Positions 7,726-14,985 of a DNA stretch of 64,000 nucleotides are shown here, piece after piece. This DNA comes from DASTFY01 sp963829955. GTDB lineage: Bacteria; Actinomycetota; Acidimicrobiia; Acidimicrobiales; Ilumatobacteraceae. Positions within the stretch are counted from its first letter, which is position 1; every line of letters starts with the position of its first letter. The notes beneath the pieces were generated by a model that saw nothing but the letters and a program-made list of their open reading frames with translations, was not told the DNA's origin and searched no databases. Location: the NCBI GenBank assembly GCA_963829955.1, contig CAWHKS010000013.1, positions 135,128-199,127 of the forward strand. Direction: 5' to 3'. The position numbers and the translations under genes were made by a program.

Positions 7726-8297
7726 TGCTGCTGCTCCTCTGGGTTGACGATGGATCGGGACGGCCGGGACGGCCCGGAACGGCTCTCCTGCCAGCGGGCC
7801 ATGGTCCACAGCAGGTCGGACAGACGGTTGAGATAGACACCGACGTGGGACGGCGGCCCGGCCACGGCCAGCGCGTCGCGCTCGGCCCGGCGGGCGACGG
7901 TGCGGGCGAGGTCGAGCCAGGCCCCGGCCAGGGCCTCCCCGGGCACCACGAACTCCGTCGGTGGTGCGAACCTCGAGTCGAGGTCGTCGATCGTGCGCTC
8001 CAGCCGCTCGACCATCTCGACCGTCACCAGCGAGGTACCGGGCTTCAGCTTCGCCCGATTGGCGGGCTTGGTGGCCAGCTCGGCCATCACGACCCACAGG
8101 TCCCGCTCGAGCACGAGGACGAGTTCGGACAGCTCGGCGTCGTCGCTCGTGGCCCGGGCAAGACCGAGCACGGCCTGGACCTCGTCGACCGTGCCGTAGG
8201 CGGTGGGGTGCTCGCTGTCCTTGCGCACCCGGCCGCCGTAGAACAGCCCGGTCGTACCGTCATCGCCGGTCCTTGTGTAGATGCGATCGCGGGCCAT
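7722..8297 (-). CDS. PduO-type cob(I)alamin adenosyltransferase
   Basis: The 191-aa protein starts with the PduO/MMAB ATP-binding signature TRTGDDGTTGLFYGGRVRKD. Further conserved segments are AYGTVDEVQAVLGLARA, then ERDLWVVMAELAT, FVVPGEALAGAWLDLARTVARRAER and LNRLSDLLWTMAR. It transfers the 5'-deoxyadenosyl group of ATP to cob(I)alamin and forms adenosylcobalamin, which methylmalonyl-CoA mutase (gene at 1-237) needs. A glutamine-rich tail (EEQQQ) ends the protein. It diverges from cobalamin-dependent metH across only 55 bp, and leucyl aminopeptidase is coupled downstream. Confidence 0.9.
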   Translation of the reverse strand: MARDRIYTRTGDDGTTGLFYGGRVRKDSEHPTAYGTVDEVQAVLGLARATSDDAELSELVLVLERDLWVVMAELATKPANRAKLKPGTSLVTVEMVERLERTIDDLDSRFAPPTEFVVPGEALAGAWLDLARTVARRAERDALAVAGPPSHVGVYLNRLSDLLWTMARWQESRSGPSRPSRSIVNPEEQQQ

Positions 8298-8307
8298 GCG
8301 GCGGGCG

Positions 8308-8345
8308 ACGCTACCGTGTCCGGTCCCTCCGGGGCCCGGTAGCGT
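8308..8345. promoter_or_regulatory. Symmetric divergent promoter/operator between the adenosyltransferase gene and metH
   Basis: ACGCTACCG (8308-8316) and CGGTAGCGT (8337-8345) are perfect 9-bp inverted arms separated by 20 bp. Each arm contains TAGCGT, a -10-like hexamer facing its own gene, 7 nt before the metH ATG and 10 nt before the adenosyltransferase ATG. The spacer contains a further G+C-rich stem. The dyad could be two mirror-image promoters, a shared operator, or a hairpin in the metH leader. Confidence 0.45.
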
Positions 8346-8352
8346 TGACCGG

Positions 8353-11300
8353 ATGCCGGTCCAGGACTACCTCGATTCGGTCAACGACCGCCTCGTCGTG
8401 TTCGACGGCGCCTTCGGTACCTTCATCCAGGCGCTGGACCTCACGGCAGACGACTTCGGCGGCGCGGAGCTCGAGGGCTGCAACGAGATGCTGTGCCTGA
8501 CCAGGCCGGACGTCATCGCCGCCATGCACGACGACTTCTTCGCGGTGGGCGTGGACGTGGTCGAGACGGCCAGCTTCGGCTCGTTCAGCACCGTGCTCAA
8601 GGAGTACGGCATCGCCGACCGGACCCACGCGCTGAACGTGGCGTCGGCGCGCATCGCCAAGGAGGTGGCGTCCGGCTGGGCCGGCGACGGGCGGCCACGC
8701 TACGTGGCGGGATCGATCGGCCCCGGGACGAAGCTGCCGTCCATCGGTCACATCGGTTTCGTCGAGTTGCGGGACGCCTACGAGGAGCAGGCGCGCGGTC
8801 TGCTGGAGGGCGGCGTCGACCTGTTCATCATCGAGACCTGCATGGACCTGCTGCAGGCCAAGGCGGCCATGACCGCCTGCCGCCGGGCCATGAAGGCCGA
8901 GGGGCGCACCGTCCCCATGCAGGTGCAGGTGACCATCGAGACGACGGGTCGGATGCTCCTCGGTTCGGAGATCGGCGCGGCGATGACGTCGTTGCTGGCC
9001 ATGAAGCCGGACGTGCTCGGCATCAACTGCGCCACAGGTCCGACGGAGATGCAGGAGCACCTGCGGTACCTCTCCCAGCACAGCCCGGTGCCCATCGCCG
9101 TGCTGCCCAACGCCGGGCTGCCGAGCGTGGTCGACGGGCGCACCCATTACGACCTCACGCCCGAGGAGCTGGCCCGCTTCCACCGCCACCACGTCGCCGA
9201 CCTGGGCGTCGGAATCGTCGGCGGCTGCTGCGGCACCACGCCGGCCCACCTGGCCGCGGTGATCGAGGCCGTGAAGGACGTGGAGCCTGTCCGCCGCTCG
9301 CCGAACTACGAGCCGAGCGTCACCTCCATCTACTCGCCGGTCACGTTGCGGCAGGACCTCAGCTTCCTGATCATCGGCGAGCGGACGAACGCCAACGGGT
9401 CGAAGGCGTTCCGCGACGCCATGCTCGTCGAGGACTGGGACACGTGCACCCGGATGGCCACGGAGCAGATCCGGGAAGGCGCGCACGTGCTCGATGTGTG
9501 CGTTGACTACGTCGGGCGCGACGGCACGGCCGACATGGACGAGATCGCCCGCCGGTTCGCCACGCAGGCCAGCGTGCCGCTCGTCATCGACTCGACCGAG
9601 CCCCCGGTGCTGGAGGCCGCGCTGCAGCACATCGGCGGCCGGGCCATCCTCAACTCCGCCAACCTGGAGGACGGCGAGCTCCCGGGGAGCCGGCTCGACC
9701 GCGTGATGTCGCTGGCGCGGGAGTACGGCTGCGCCGTCATCTGTCTGCTCATCGACGAGCGCGGCCAGGCCCGCGACGTCGAGTGGAAGATGGAGATCGC
9801 CCACCGCATCCACCAGATCGCCTCTGAGCGCTACGGGCTGTCGGCCAGCGATCTGCTGTTCGACGCCCTGACGTTCCCGCTGTCGACCGGGGACGACGAC
9901 CTCCGTCGTGACGCCATGTACACGATCGAGGCGATCAAGCGGATCAAGGAGGAGATCCCCGGCGCGCTCACGACCCTCGGCGTGTCGAACGTGAGCTTCG
10001 GCCTGTCGCCGGCGGCCCGCCACGTGCTCAACAGCGTGTTCCTCCACGAGTGCGTGCAGGCCGGTCTCGACTCCGCCATCGTCCATGCCGGCAAGATCGT
10101 GCCCCTGGCCAAGATCGCCGACGAGCAGCGGGACGTCTGCCTCGACCTCATCTACGACCGTCGCGGTGTCCGCGAGGACGGCCAAGCGTACGACCCGTTG
10201 CAGCACCTCCTCGAGGTCTTCGCCGACGTGAAGAGCGTGAAGGCGGTGCGGGAGGACCGGTCCGGTTGGCCGGTCGAGGAGCGCCTGAAGCACCGCATCA
10301 TCGACGGCGAGCGCGACGGCCTCGTCGACGAACTCGATGAGGCGATGGACTCCGGGCTGCCGGCGCTCGACATCGTCAACGACGTCCTGCTCGACGGCAT
10401 GCGGGTGGTGGGTGAGCTCTTCGGCTCCGGACAGATGCAGCTGCCGTTCGTGCTGCAATCGGCCGAGACGATGAAGTCCGCGGTCGCCCACCTCGAGCCG
10501 CACATGGAGAAGGTCGGCGGAGGGTCGGCCAAGGGCCGGCTGGTGCTGGCCACGGTCAAGGGCGACGTCCATGACATCGGCAAGAACCTCGTCGACATCA
10601 TCTGCACCAACAACGGCTACGACGTGCACAACCTCGGCATCAAGGTCGGCATCTCGGACATGGTGGCCAAGGTGAAGGAGGTCGACGCCGATGCGCTCGG
10701 CATGAGCGGGCTCCTGGTCAAGTCGACGCTGATCATGCGGGAGAACCTGGAGGAGCTCAACGCCCTCGGGCTGACGGACATCCCCGTCCTGCTCGGCGGC
10801 GCGGCACTGACCCGCAGCTACGTGGAGCGCGACCTGCGACAGGTGTACGAAGGGCGGCTCTTCTACGGCCGGGACGCGTTCGAAGGGCTCAACACCCTCG
10901 AGAAGCTCATGGGGATGAAGCGTGCGGGCGAGTGGGACGAGGACTTCGGGCGCGTGCCGACCGGCCGCGTGCTGCCCGAGAAGACCGGCCGGGGCGGATC
11001 CGACGACGTCGAGCTGCCGGCGCGCTCGCCCGAGGTCGTGGTCGACAATCCCGTGTTCCGGCCGCCGTTCATCGGCAGCCGCGTCGTGAAGGGTCTTTCG
11101 CTGGACGACCTCGCGGCCTACGTCAACGAGACGGCGTTGTTCCGCAACCAGTGGCAGTTCCGGCCGGAGGGCGGCGAGACCGACGACGAGTTCAAGGCCC
11201 GCATCCGCCCGATGTTCCGCCAGCAGCTCGCCGAGGCCAAGGCCAGCGGAGTACTGGTGCCGCAGGTCGTGTACGGCTACTTCCCCGTGAACGGCGACGG

Positions 11301-11853
11301 CGAGGAGCTCATCGTCTGGGAGTCCGAGTCGCGTGACGCCGAGCTCTGCCGGTACCGGTTCCCGCGCCAGCGCCAGGAGCCCTTCCTGTGCATCAGTGAC
11401 TTCTTCCGGCCGTGGGACGACGGCGCCGGCGAGGTCGACTTCGCGGCGTTCCACATCGTCACCATGGGCAGCGCGGTGAGCGAGGCGACCGCCAGGCTCT
11501 TCGCCGACAACCACTACCAGGAGTACCTGCTGCTCCACGGTCTGGGCGTCGAGATGGCCGAAGCGCTGGCCGAGTACTGGCACCACCGGATCCGCACCGA
11601 GTGGGGATTCGTCGACGAGGACGGGCCCACGCTGGGCGGCCTCTTCCGCCAGCAATACCGCGGCGGACGCTACTCGTGGGGCTACCCCGCCTGCCCCGAC
11701 CTGGAAGACAACGCCACCGTCGCCCGCCTGCTCGGGGCCGACCGCCTCGGCATCGAGGTCAGCGAGGAGACCGGCTGGCAGTACCAGCCCGAGCAGACCA
11801 CCTCAGCCATCATCTGCCACCACCCCCGCGCCAAGTACTTCGTCGCCCGCTGA
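8353..11853 (+). CDS. metH: Methionine synthase, cobalamin-dependent
   Basis: The 1166-aa MetH is full-length with four modules. The first is the homocysteine domain (about 1-310), starting DYLDSVNDRLVVFDGAFGT with zinc cysteines in GINCATG and GGCCGTTPAH. Next comes the pterin-binding domain (about 335-620: IGERTNANGSKAF, GVSNVSFGLSPAAR). The cobalamin domain (about 630-880) carries DVHDIGKN with the Co-ligand His740. Last is the AdoMet reactivation domain (about 920-1166), with RGGRYSWGYPACPD. It methylates homocysteine with 5-methyl-tetrahydrofolate. The ATG at 8353 is chosen because an in-frame upstream extension overlaps the divergent promoter. No cobalamin riboswitch fits in the 55-bp intergenic space. 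Confidence 0.96.
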   Translation: MPVQDYLDSVNDRLVVFDGAFGTFIQALDLTADDFGGAELEGCNEMLCLTRPDVIAAMHDDFFAVGVDVVETASFGSFSTVLKEYGIADRTHALNVASARIAKEVASGWAGDGRPRYVAGSIGPGTKLPSIGHIGFVELRDAYEEQARGLLEGGVDLFIIETCMDLLQAKAAMTACRRAMKAEGRTVPMQVQVTIETTGRMLLGSEIGAAMTSLLAMKPDVLGINCATGPTEMQEHLRYLSQHSPVPIAVLPNAGLPSVVDGRTHYDLTPEELARFHRHHVADLGVGIVGGCCGTTPAHLAAVIEAVKDVEPVRRSPNYEPSVTSIYSPVTLRQDLSFLIIGERTNANGSKAFRDAMLVEDWDTCTRMATEQIREGAHVLDVCVDYVGRDGTADMDEIARRFATQASVPLVIDSTEPPVLEAALQHIGGRAILNSANLEDGELPGSRLDRVMSLAREYGCAVICLLIDERGQARDVEWKMEIAHRIHQIASERYGLSASDLLFDALTFPLSTGDDDLRRDAMYTIEAIKRIKEEIPGALTTLGVSNVSFGLSPAARHVLNSVFLHECVQAGLDSAIVHAGKIVPLAKIADEQRDVCLDLIYDRRGVREDGQAYDPLQHLLEVFADVKSVKAVREDRSGWPVEERLKHRIIDGERDGLVDELDEAMDSGLPALDIVNDVLLDGMRVVGELFGSGQMQLPFVLQSAETMKSAVAHLEPHMEKVGGGSAKGRLVLATVKGDVHDIGKNLVDIICTNNGYDVHNLGIKVGISDMVAKVKEVDADALGMSGLLVKSTLIMRENLEELNALGLTDIPVLLGGAALTRSYVERDLRQVYEGRLFYGRDAFEGLNTLEKLMGMKRAGEWDEDFGRVPTGRVLPEKTGRGGSDDVELPARSPEVVVDNPVFRPPFIGSRVVKGLSLDDLAAYVNETALFRNQWQFRPEGGETDDEFKARIRPMFRQQLAEAKASGVLVPQVVYGYFPVNGDGEELIVWESESRDAELCRYRFPRQRQEPFLCISDFFRPWDDGAGEVDFAAFHIVTMGSAVSEATARLFADNHYQEYLLLHGLGVEMAEALAEYWHHRIRTEWGFVDEDGPTLGGLFRQQYRGGRYSWGYPACPDLEDNATVARLLGADRLGIEVSEETGWQYQPEQTTSAIICHHPRAKYFVAR

Positions 11854-11898
11854 CCCCGCCCCGGCCCGCTCCGCGCGGCCCCGCTCCGCCCACCTGTT

Positions 11899-11912
11899 GT
11901 TGCATCTGCAAC
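11899..11912. repeat. Short hairpin GTTGCA-TC-TGCAAC after metH
   Basis: A 6-bp perfect inverted repeat 46 bp downstream of the metH stop, in the convergent region with the AbiEi-like gene. It may be part of the terminator region; on its own it is weak. Confidence 0.35.
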
Positions 11913-11913
11913 T

Positions 11914-11952
11914 GTTCGCCGCTGGTCGCGGTTTCCGCAATGAACGGCGAAC
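11914..11952. terminator. Two-stem hairpin between metH and the AbiEi-like gene
   Basis: The outer arms GTTCGCCG/CGGCGAAC enclose inner arms GCGG-TTT-CCGC with symmetric 6-nt internal loops. The position between convergent 3' ends fits a bidirectional terminator. Confidence 0.45.
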
Positions 11953-11971
11953 GCTGCCGAACCGTTCGGGT
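11930..11971 (+). repeat. Degenerate 42-bp direct repeat, copy A
   Basis: This 42-bp stretch ending CGAACCGTTCGGGT matches a stretch at 12993-13034 at 30 of 42 positions by eye, in the same orientation. The two copies flank the AbiEi-like gene. Confidence 0.35.
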
Positions 11972-11981
11972 CCGGTGTCGC

Positions 11982-12890
11982 TCACGCAGCGGTCTGCAGC
12001 AGCGCGCTACGCAGGGTGCTGACGACGTAGCTGGCGGCATCGGTGACATCCTCGGTGGTGAAGAAGTAGACGACCTTGCCGAGAAGCTGGAGCTCGTTGC
12101 GCCGGTGCTCCTGCCGGCGGCGCTCGTCGGCACTCAGGTATCCCCGCCGCCCGCCGACCTCGACGAGGACAGGCCGCGGCTCGAAGTCGAAGTCGACCCT
12201 GGCGACGTGGCGGCCATCGTGACGGTACGTCCGCTGGAGGGTCGGGCGCGGGAGCCCGGCCCGCTCGATCAGCTCGAGGAGCTGGCGCTCCAGCCAGCTC
12301 TGCACGCCAGCCGATTCCATCACACGGTCGAAGGTCTCCACACCGGCCCGCCCTCGCCGGCCCAGCTCGTCGAGGCGCCGAAACAGCACCGCCGGCGTCG
12401 TCAATCCGTTCCGGAGTGCGCTGTCGAGCGCGTTGCCGAGCTCCCGCTCGTTGACCCGGCCGATGAGCTCGAGGACAGTCCGCGTCCCTGACGTGACCGC
12501 CAGCCCGTCGACGGTCGCACGATCGAGCGGACCGATCGACGGCGACGAGGACACCCGGCCGACGACGCGCCGGTCCTTCCGGGCCGACGGGACCAGGAAG
12601 TCGAGCGCACCTTCCTCGAAGCCGTCGAGTCCGTGCAGGGCGGCCGCCGACCGCCCAGTGACGAGGGCGCCGTCCCCCAGGTCCTTCAAGCCGGCCAGCA
12701 GACAGCCTCGCCAGTCGAGCGTCGAGCCCGCGAAGTGCAGCGTCCGCGGTCCGTGGGCGACGAGCAAGCCGCTCCGCACGCGCCGAGAGATCCCCGAGCG
12801 GCTCAAGCCGGCGGCGAGGGCCTGGTCCCTGGTGACGACCTGACGTTGGAGGGCGGCGATGGCCGCGAGGCGTCGGTCGGCGTCGTTCAT
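11982..12890 (-). CDS. AbiEi-type antitoxin-like protein with C-terminal DUF559-like domain
   Basis: The 302-aa protein has an N-terminal winged-helix of the AbiEi antitoxin type (LAAIAALQRQVVTRDQALAAG, then ISRRVRSGLLVAHGPRTLHFAG). A middle nucleotidyl-transferase-antitoxin-like region follows (ALVTGRSAAALHGLDGF). The C-terminal part is VDFDFEPRPVLVEVGGRRGY followed by RRQEHRRNELQLLGKVVYFFTTEDV, which resembles DUF559/restriction-endonuclease-like proteins. Such proteins are numerous and usually solitary in actinobacteria. No AbiEii toxin partner is adjacent, so a defence role is unproven. The ATG at 12890 is chosen because the upstream extension is only the translated tandem repeat. Confidence 0.7.
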   Translation of the reverse strand: MNDADRRLAAIAALQRQVVTRDQALAAGLSRSGISRRVRSGLLVAHGPRTLHFAGSTLDWRGCLLAGLKDLGDGALVTGRSAAALHGLDGFEEGALDFLVPSARKDRRVVGRVSSSPSIGPLDRATVDGLAVTSGTRTVLELIGRVNERELGNALDSALRNGLTTPAVLFRRLDELGRRGRAGVETFDRVMESAGVQSWLERQLLELIERAGLPRPTLQRTYRHDGRHVARVDFDFEPRPVLVEVGGRRGYLSADERRRQEHRRNELQLLGKVVYFFTTEDVTDAASYVVSTLRSALLQTAA

Positions 12891-12992
12891 GGACCGGCAG
12901 CATGGCGAGGGGGTGTGGCACCGCTCCTTCGAGCACCTCAGACCACCTGATCTCACCGAGGGACCCGCTCCGAGGCGTTCGGGGATCGTGCC

Positions 12993-13034
12993 GAGATCCG
13001 CAACCAGAGCCGAATGCTTGCGAACTGTTCGGGT
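12993..13034 (+). repeat. Degenerate 42-bp direct repeat, copy B
   Basis: The partner of the copy at 11930-11971 (30/42 identical), ending CGAACTGTTCGGGT. It lies just upstream of the AbiEi-like gene and next to the tandem repeat. Confidence 0.35.
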
Positions 13035-13047
13035 ACTGGAGCGGTCA

Positions 13048-13193
13048 GGCGGGTCAGCGGGCGGCGGGTCAGCGGGCGGCGGGTCAGCGGTGCGGTCAGC
13101 GGGCGGCGGGTCAGCGGGCGGCGAGTCAGGCGACCGGTCAGGGGGCGGCGGGTCAGGCGACGGGTCAGCGGTTGGCGCGTCAGCGGGTGGCGG
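13048..13193 (+). repeat. Degenerate 15-bp tandem repeat (GGGCGGCGGGTCAGC)n
   Basis: About nine imperfect copies of a 15-bp unit fill the region between the AbiEi-like gene and the ABC exporter. The array reaches the 3' end of the exporter gene, and the TGA of one unit (13180-13182, minus strand) serves as the exporter stop codon. The unit is a multiple of 3, so all frames show five-residue periodic peptides, but nothing indicates translation. Confidence 0.75.
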
Positions 13194-14982
13194 CGGTGGG
13201 TTGGCCGGCGGCCCAGGCGGCGGCCAGCGCGGCGTAGCGGCCACCGGGCAAGGCGATCAGCTCGTCGTGGGTGCCCAGCTCGACCAGGCCGCCGTGGTCG
13301 ATGACGGCGATGCGGTCCGCCCGCTGCACGGTCGAGAGGCGGTGGGCTACGACGATGGTCGTCCGCCCCTCCATCAGCCGCTCCATTGCGGCCTCGACCG
13401 CGGCCTCGGTGCCGGGGTCGAGGTTGGACGTCGCCTCGTCGAGCACGAGCACGGCGGGATCGACCAGCGCGGCCCGGCCCAGCGACACGAGTTGGCGCTC
13501 ACCGGCCGACAGCCGTGATCCCCGCTCCCGCACCTCGGTGTCGACGCCTTCAGGAAACGCGGCGAAGCGATCCAGGGAGCCGATGGCGGCGAGGGCAGCA
13601 TCGATCTCCTCGTCCGTCGCTTCCGGCCGGGCGAGCCGCAGGTTGGCGCGGATGGACCCTGCGAAGAGGAACCCCTCCTGTGGCACGACGACGATGCGCT
13701 CCCGGAGCGATGCCACGGTGGCGCGGCGCAGGTCGACGCCGCCGAAGCGCACCATGCCCTCCGTGGGGTCGTAGAGGCGGGCGATGAGCTTGGCCAGTGT
13801 CGACTTGCCGGCGCCTGTGGGACCGACGAGGGCCAGGCGCTCACCGGGAGCGATCGTCAGGCTGACGTCGCGCAGCGCGGGCCGGGCGCTGCTGGCGTAG
13901 CCGAACGAGACGCCATCGACCTCGATCGCGCCGGTTGCGGGCAGATCGACGGCGCCCGGCTGATCCCCGATCTCCGGCTCGGTGTCGAGCAGGTCGTACA
14001 GCTTCTGGAGCGCGGCCCCCGACGACTGCACGCTGTTGAAGAGCTGCGACAGCATCGCCACCGGTTCGAACACGCTGGAGAGGAGCAGCACGAAGGCGGC
14101 GACGGTCCCGACCGACACGGTCCCCTGGTGCACGAGCCAGCCCCCGACCCCGACGACGGCGCCGGCGGCGGCGACGCCCGCCCACTCGACCAACCCGAAG
14201 TACCACACGGACACCCGCACCGAGCTCATGTGGGCGTCGTAGAGGGCCCGGTTCGTGTTCTCGAAGCGACGGATCTGCTCGTCCTCCCGGGCGTACGCCT
14301 GGATGACCCGCACACCGGTGATCGACTCCTGCAGCGCGGACAGGTTCTGGCCCACGCGGTCCCGCACGTGCAGGTAGGCCCTGTTCGACTGGCGTTGGAA
14401 CCGGATCGACGCGGCGATGATGATCGGCAGCACGACGAGGCAGATGAGCGTGAGCTGCACGGACATCACGAACAGCAGCACGAGGGTGAGGCACAGCAGC
14501 AGCGACGCGGACACGAACTGCAGGAGCCCGAACTGCACGAGCTCGCTCATCGAGTCGATGTCCGAGGTGAGCCGCGAGACGAGGACGCCCGCCTTCTCGC
14601 GGTCGTAGAACGACATCGACTGTCGCAGAAGGTGGGCGAACGTGCGGACCCGCAGGTCGCGCAGGAAGCCCTCGCCGGCGCGGTTGATCGTGAGCTGCTG
14701 CGCCCGGCCGAGGAAGTAGGCAACGACGATCACCACTACGTAAGCGACGACGGCCACGTTGACGGCCCGGACGTTCATCGGCGGCGTCAGGCCGTGATCG
14801 ATGGCGTACCGCACCAGTGTCGGCCCGGCCAGCGTGCACACGGTGGAGCCGGCGATGAGCGCAATCGAAACCAGCACGTCGCGGCGGACGGGCCGCGCGA
14901 GGGCGAGGGACCGGCGGAGGACCTTCTTGGCCGCGGCGCGGTCGAGCTGATCCTCGGGGGCGACGGCGGCGGTGCTCCACAT
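13180..14982 (-). CDS. ABC exporter half-transporter (permease-ATPase), subunit B
   Basis: The 600-aa half-transporter has an N-terminal six-helix export domain (about 30-330, including LVSIALIAGSTVC and VVAYVVVIVVAYFLG). The ATPase domain (about 355-600) has Walker A GPTGAGKST, signature LSAGERQLVSLGRA, Walker B VLVLDEATSNLD with the catalytic Glu present, and H-loop VVAHRLST. It lies 3 bp downstream of a second half-transporter (14986-16818), so the pair should form a heterodimeric type IV exporter for lipids, drugs or peptides. The substrate is not predictable. Its signature motif (LSAGE) departs from LSGGQ. Confidence 0.9.
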   Translation of the reverse strand: MWSTAAVAPEDQLDRAAAKKVLRRSLALARPVRRDVLVSIALIAGSTVCTLAGPTLVRYAIDHGLTPPMNVRAVNVAVVAYVVVIVVAYFLGRAQQLTINRAGEGFLRDLRVRTFAHLLRQSMSFYDREKAGVLVSRLTSDIDSMSELVQFGLLQFVSASLLLCLTLVLLFVMSVQLTLICLVVLPIIIAASIRFQRQSNRAYLHVRDRVGQNLSALQESITGVRVIQAYAREDEQIRRFENTNRALYDAHMSSVRVSVWYFGLVEWAGVAAAGAVVGVGGWLVHQGTVSVGTVAAFVLLLSSVFEPVAMLSQLFNSVQSSGAALQKLYDLLDTEPEIGDQPGAVDLPATGAIEVDGVSFGYASSARPALRDVSLTIAPGERLALVGPTGAGKSTLAKLIARLYDPTEGMVRFGGVDLRRATVASLRERIVVVPQEGFLFAGSIRANLRLARPEATDEEIDAALAAIGSLDRFAAFPEGVDTEVRERGSRLSAGERQLVSLGRAALVDPAVLVLDEATSNLDPGTEAAVEAAMERLMEGRTTIVVAHRLSTVQRADRIAVIDHGGLVELGTHDELIALPGGRYAALAAAWAAGQPTAATR

Positions 14983-14985
14983 CGG

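Noticed and set aside
8298..8352. Cobalamin riboswitch upstream of metH
   Set aside because: The divergent spacer is only 55 bp, far shorter than a B12-box element, and no B12-box was seen.
8311..11655. Very long minus-strand frame opposite metH
   Set aside because: Shadow of metH codon bias at high GC; His/Arg/Glu/Val-rich with no domain.
11982..12890. Complete AbiE toxin-antitoxin system
   Set aside because: No AbiEii nucleotidyltransferase gene is next to the AbiEi-like gene; solitary members are common.
12891..13244. N-terminal extension of the AbiEi-like gene rich in Ala/Asp/Pro
   Set aside because: It is the translation of the 15-bp tandem repeat and has no support as coding sequence; the ATG at 12890 gives a normal protein.
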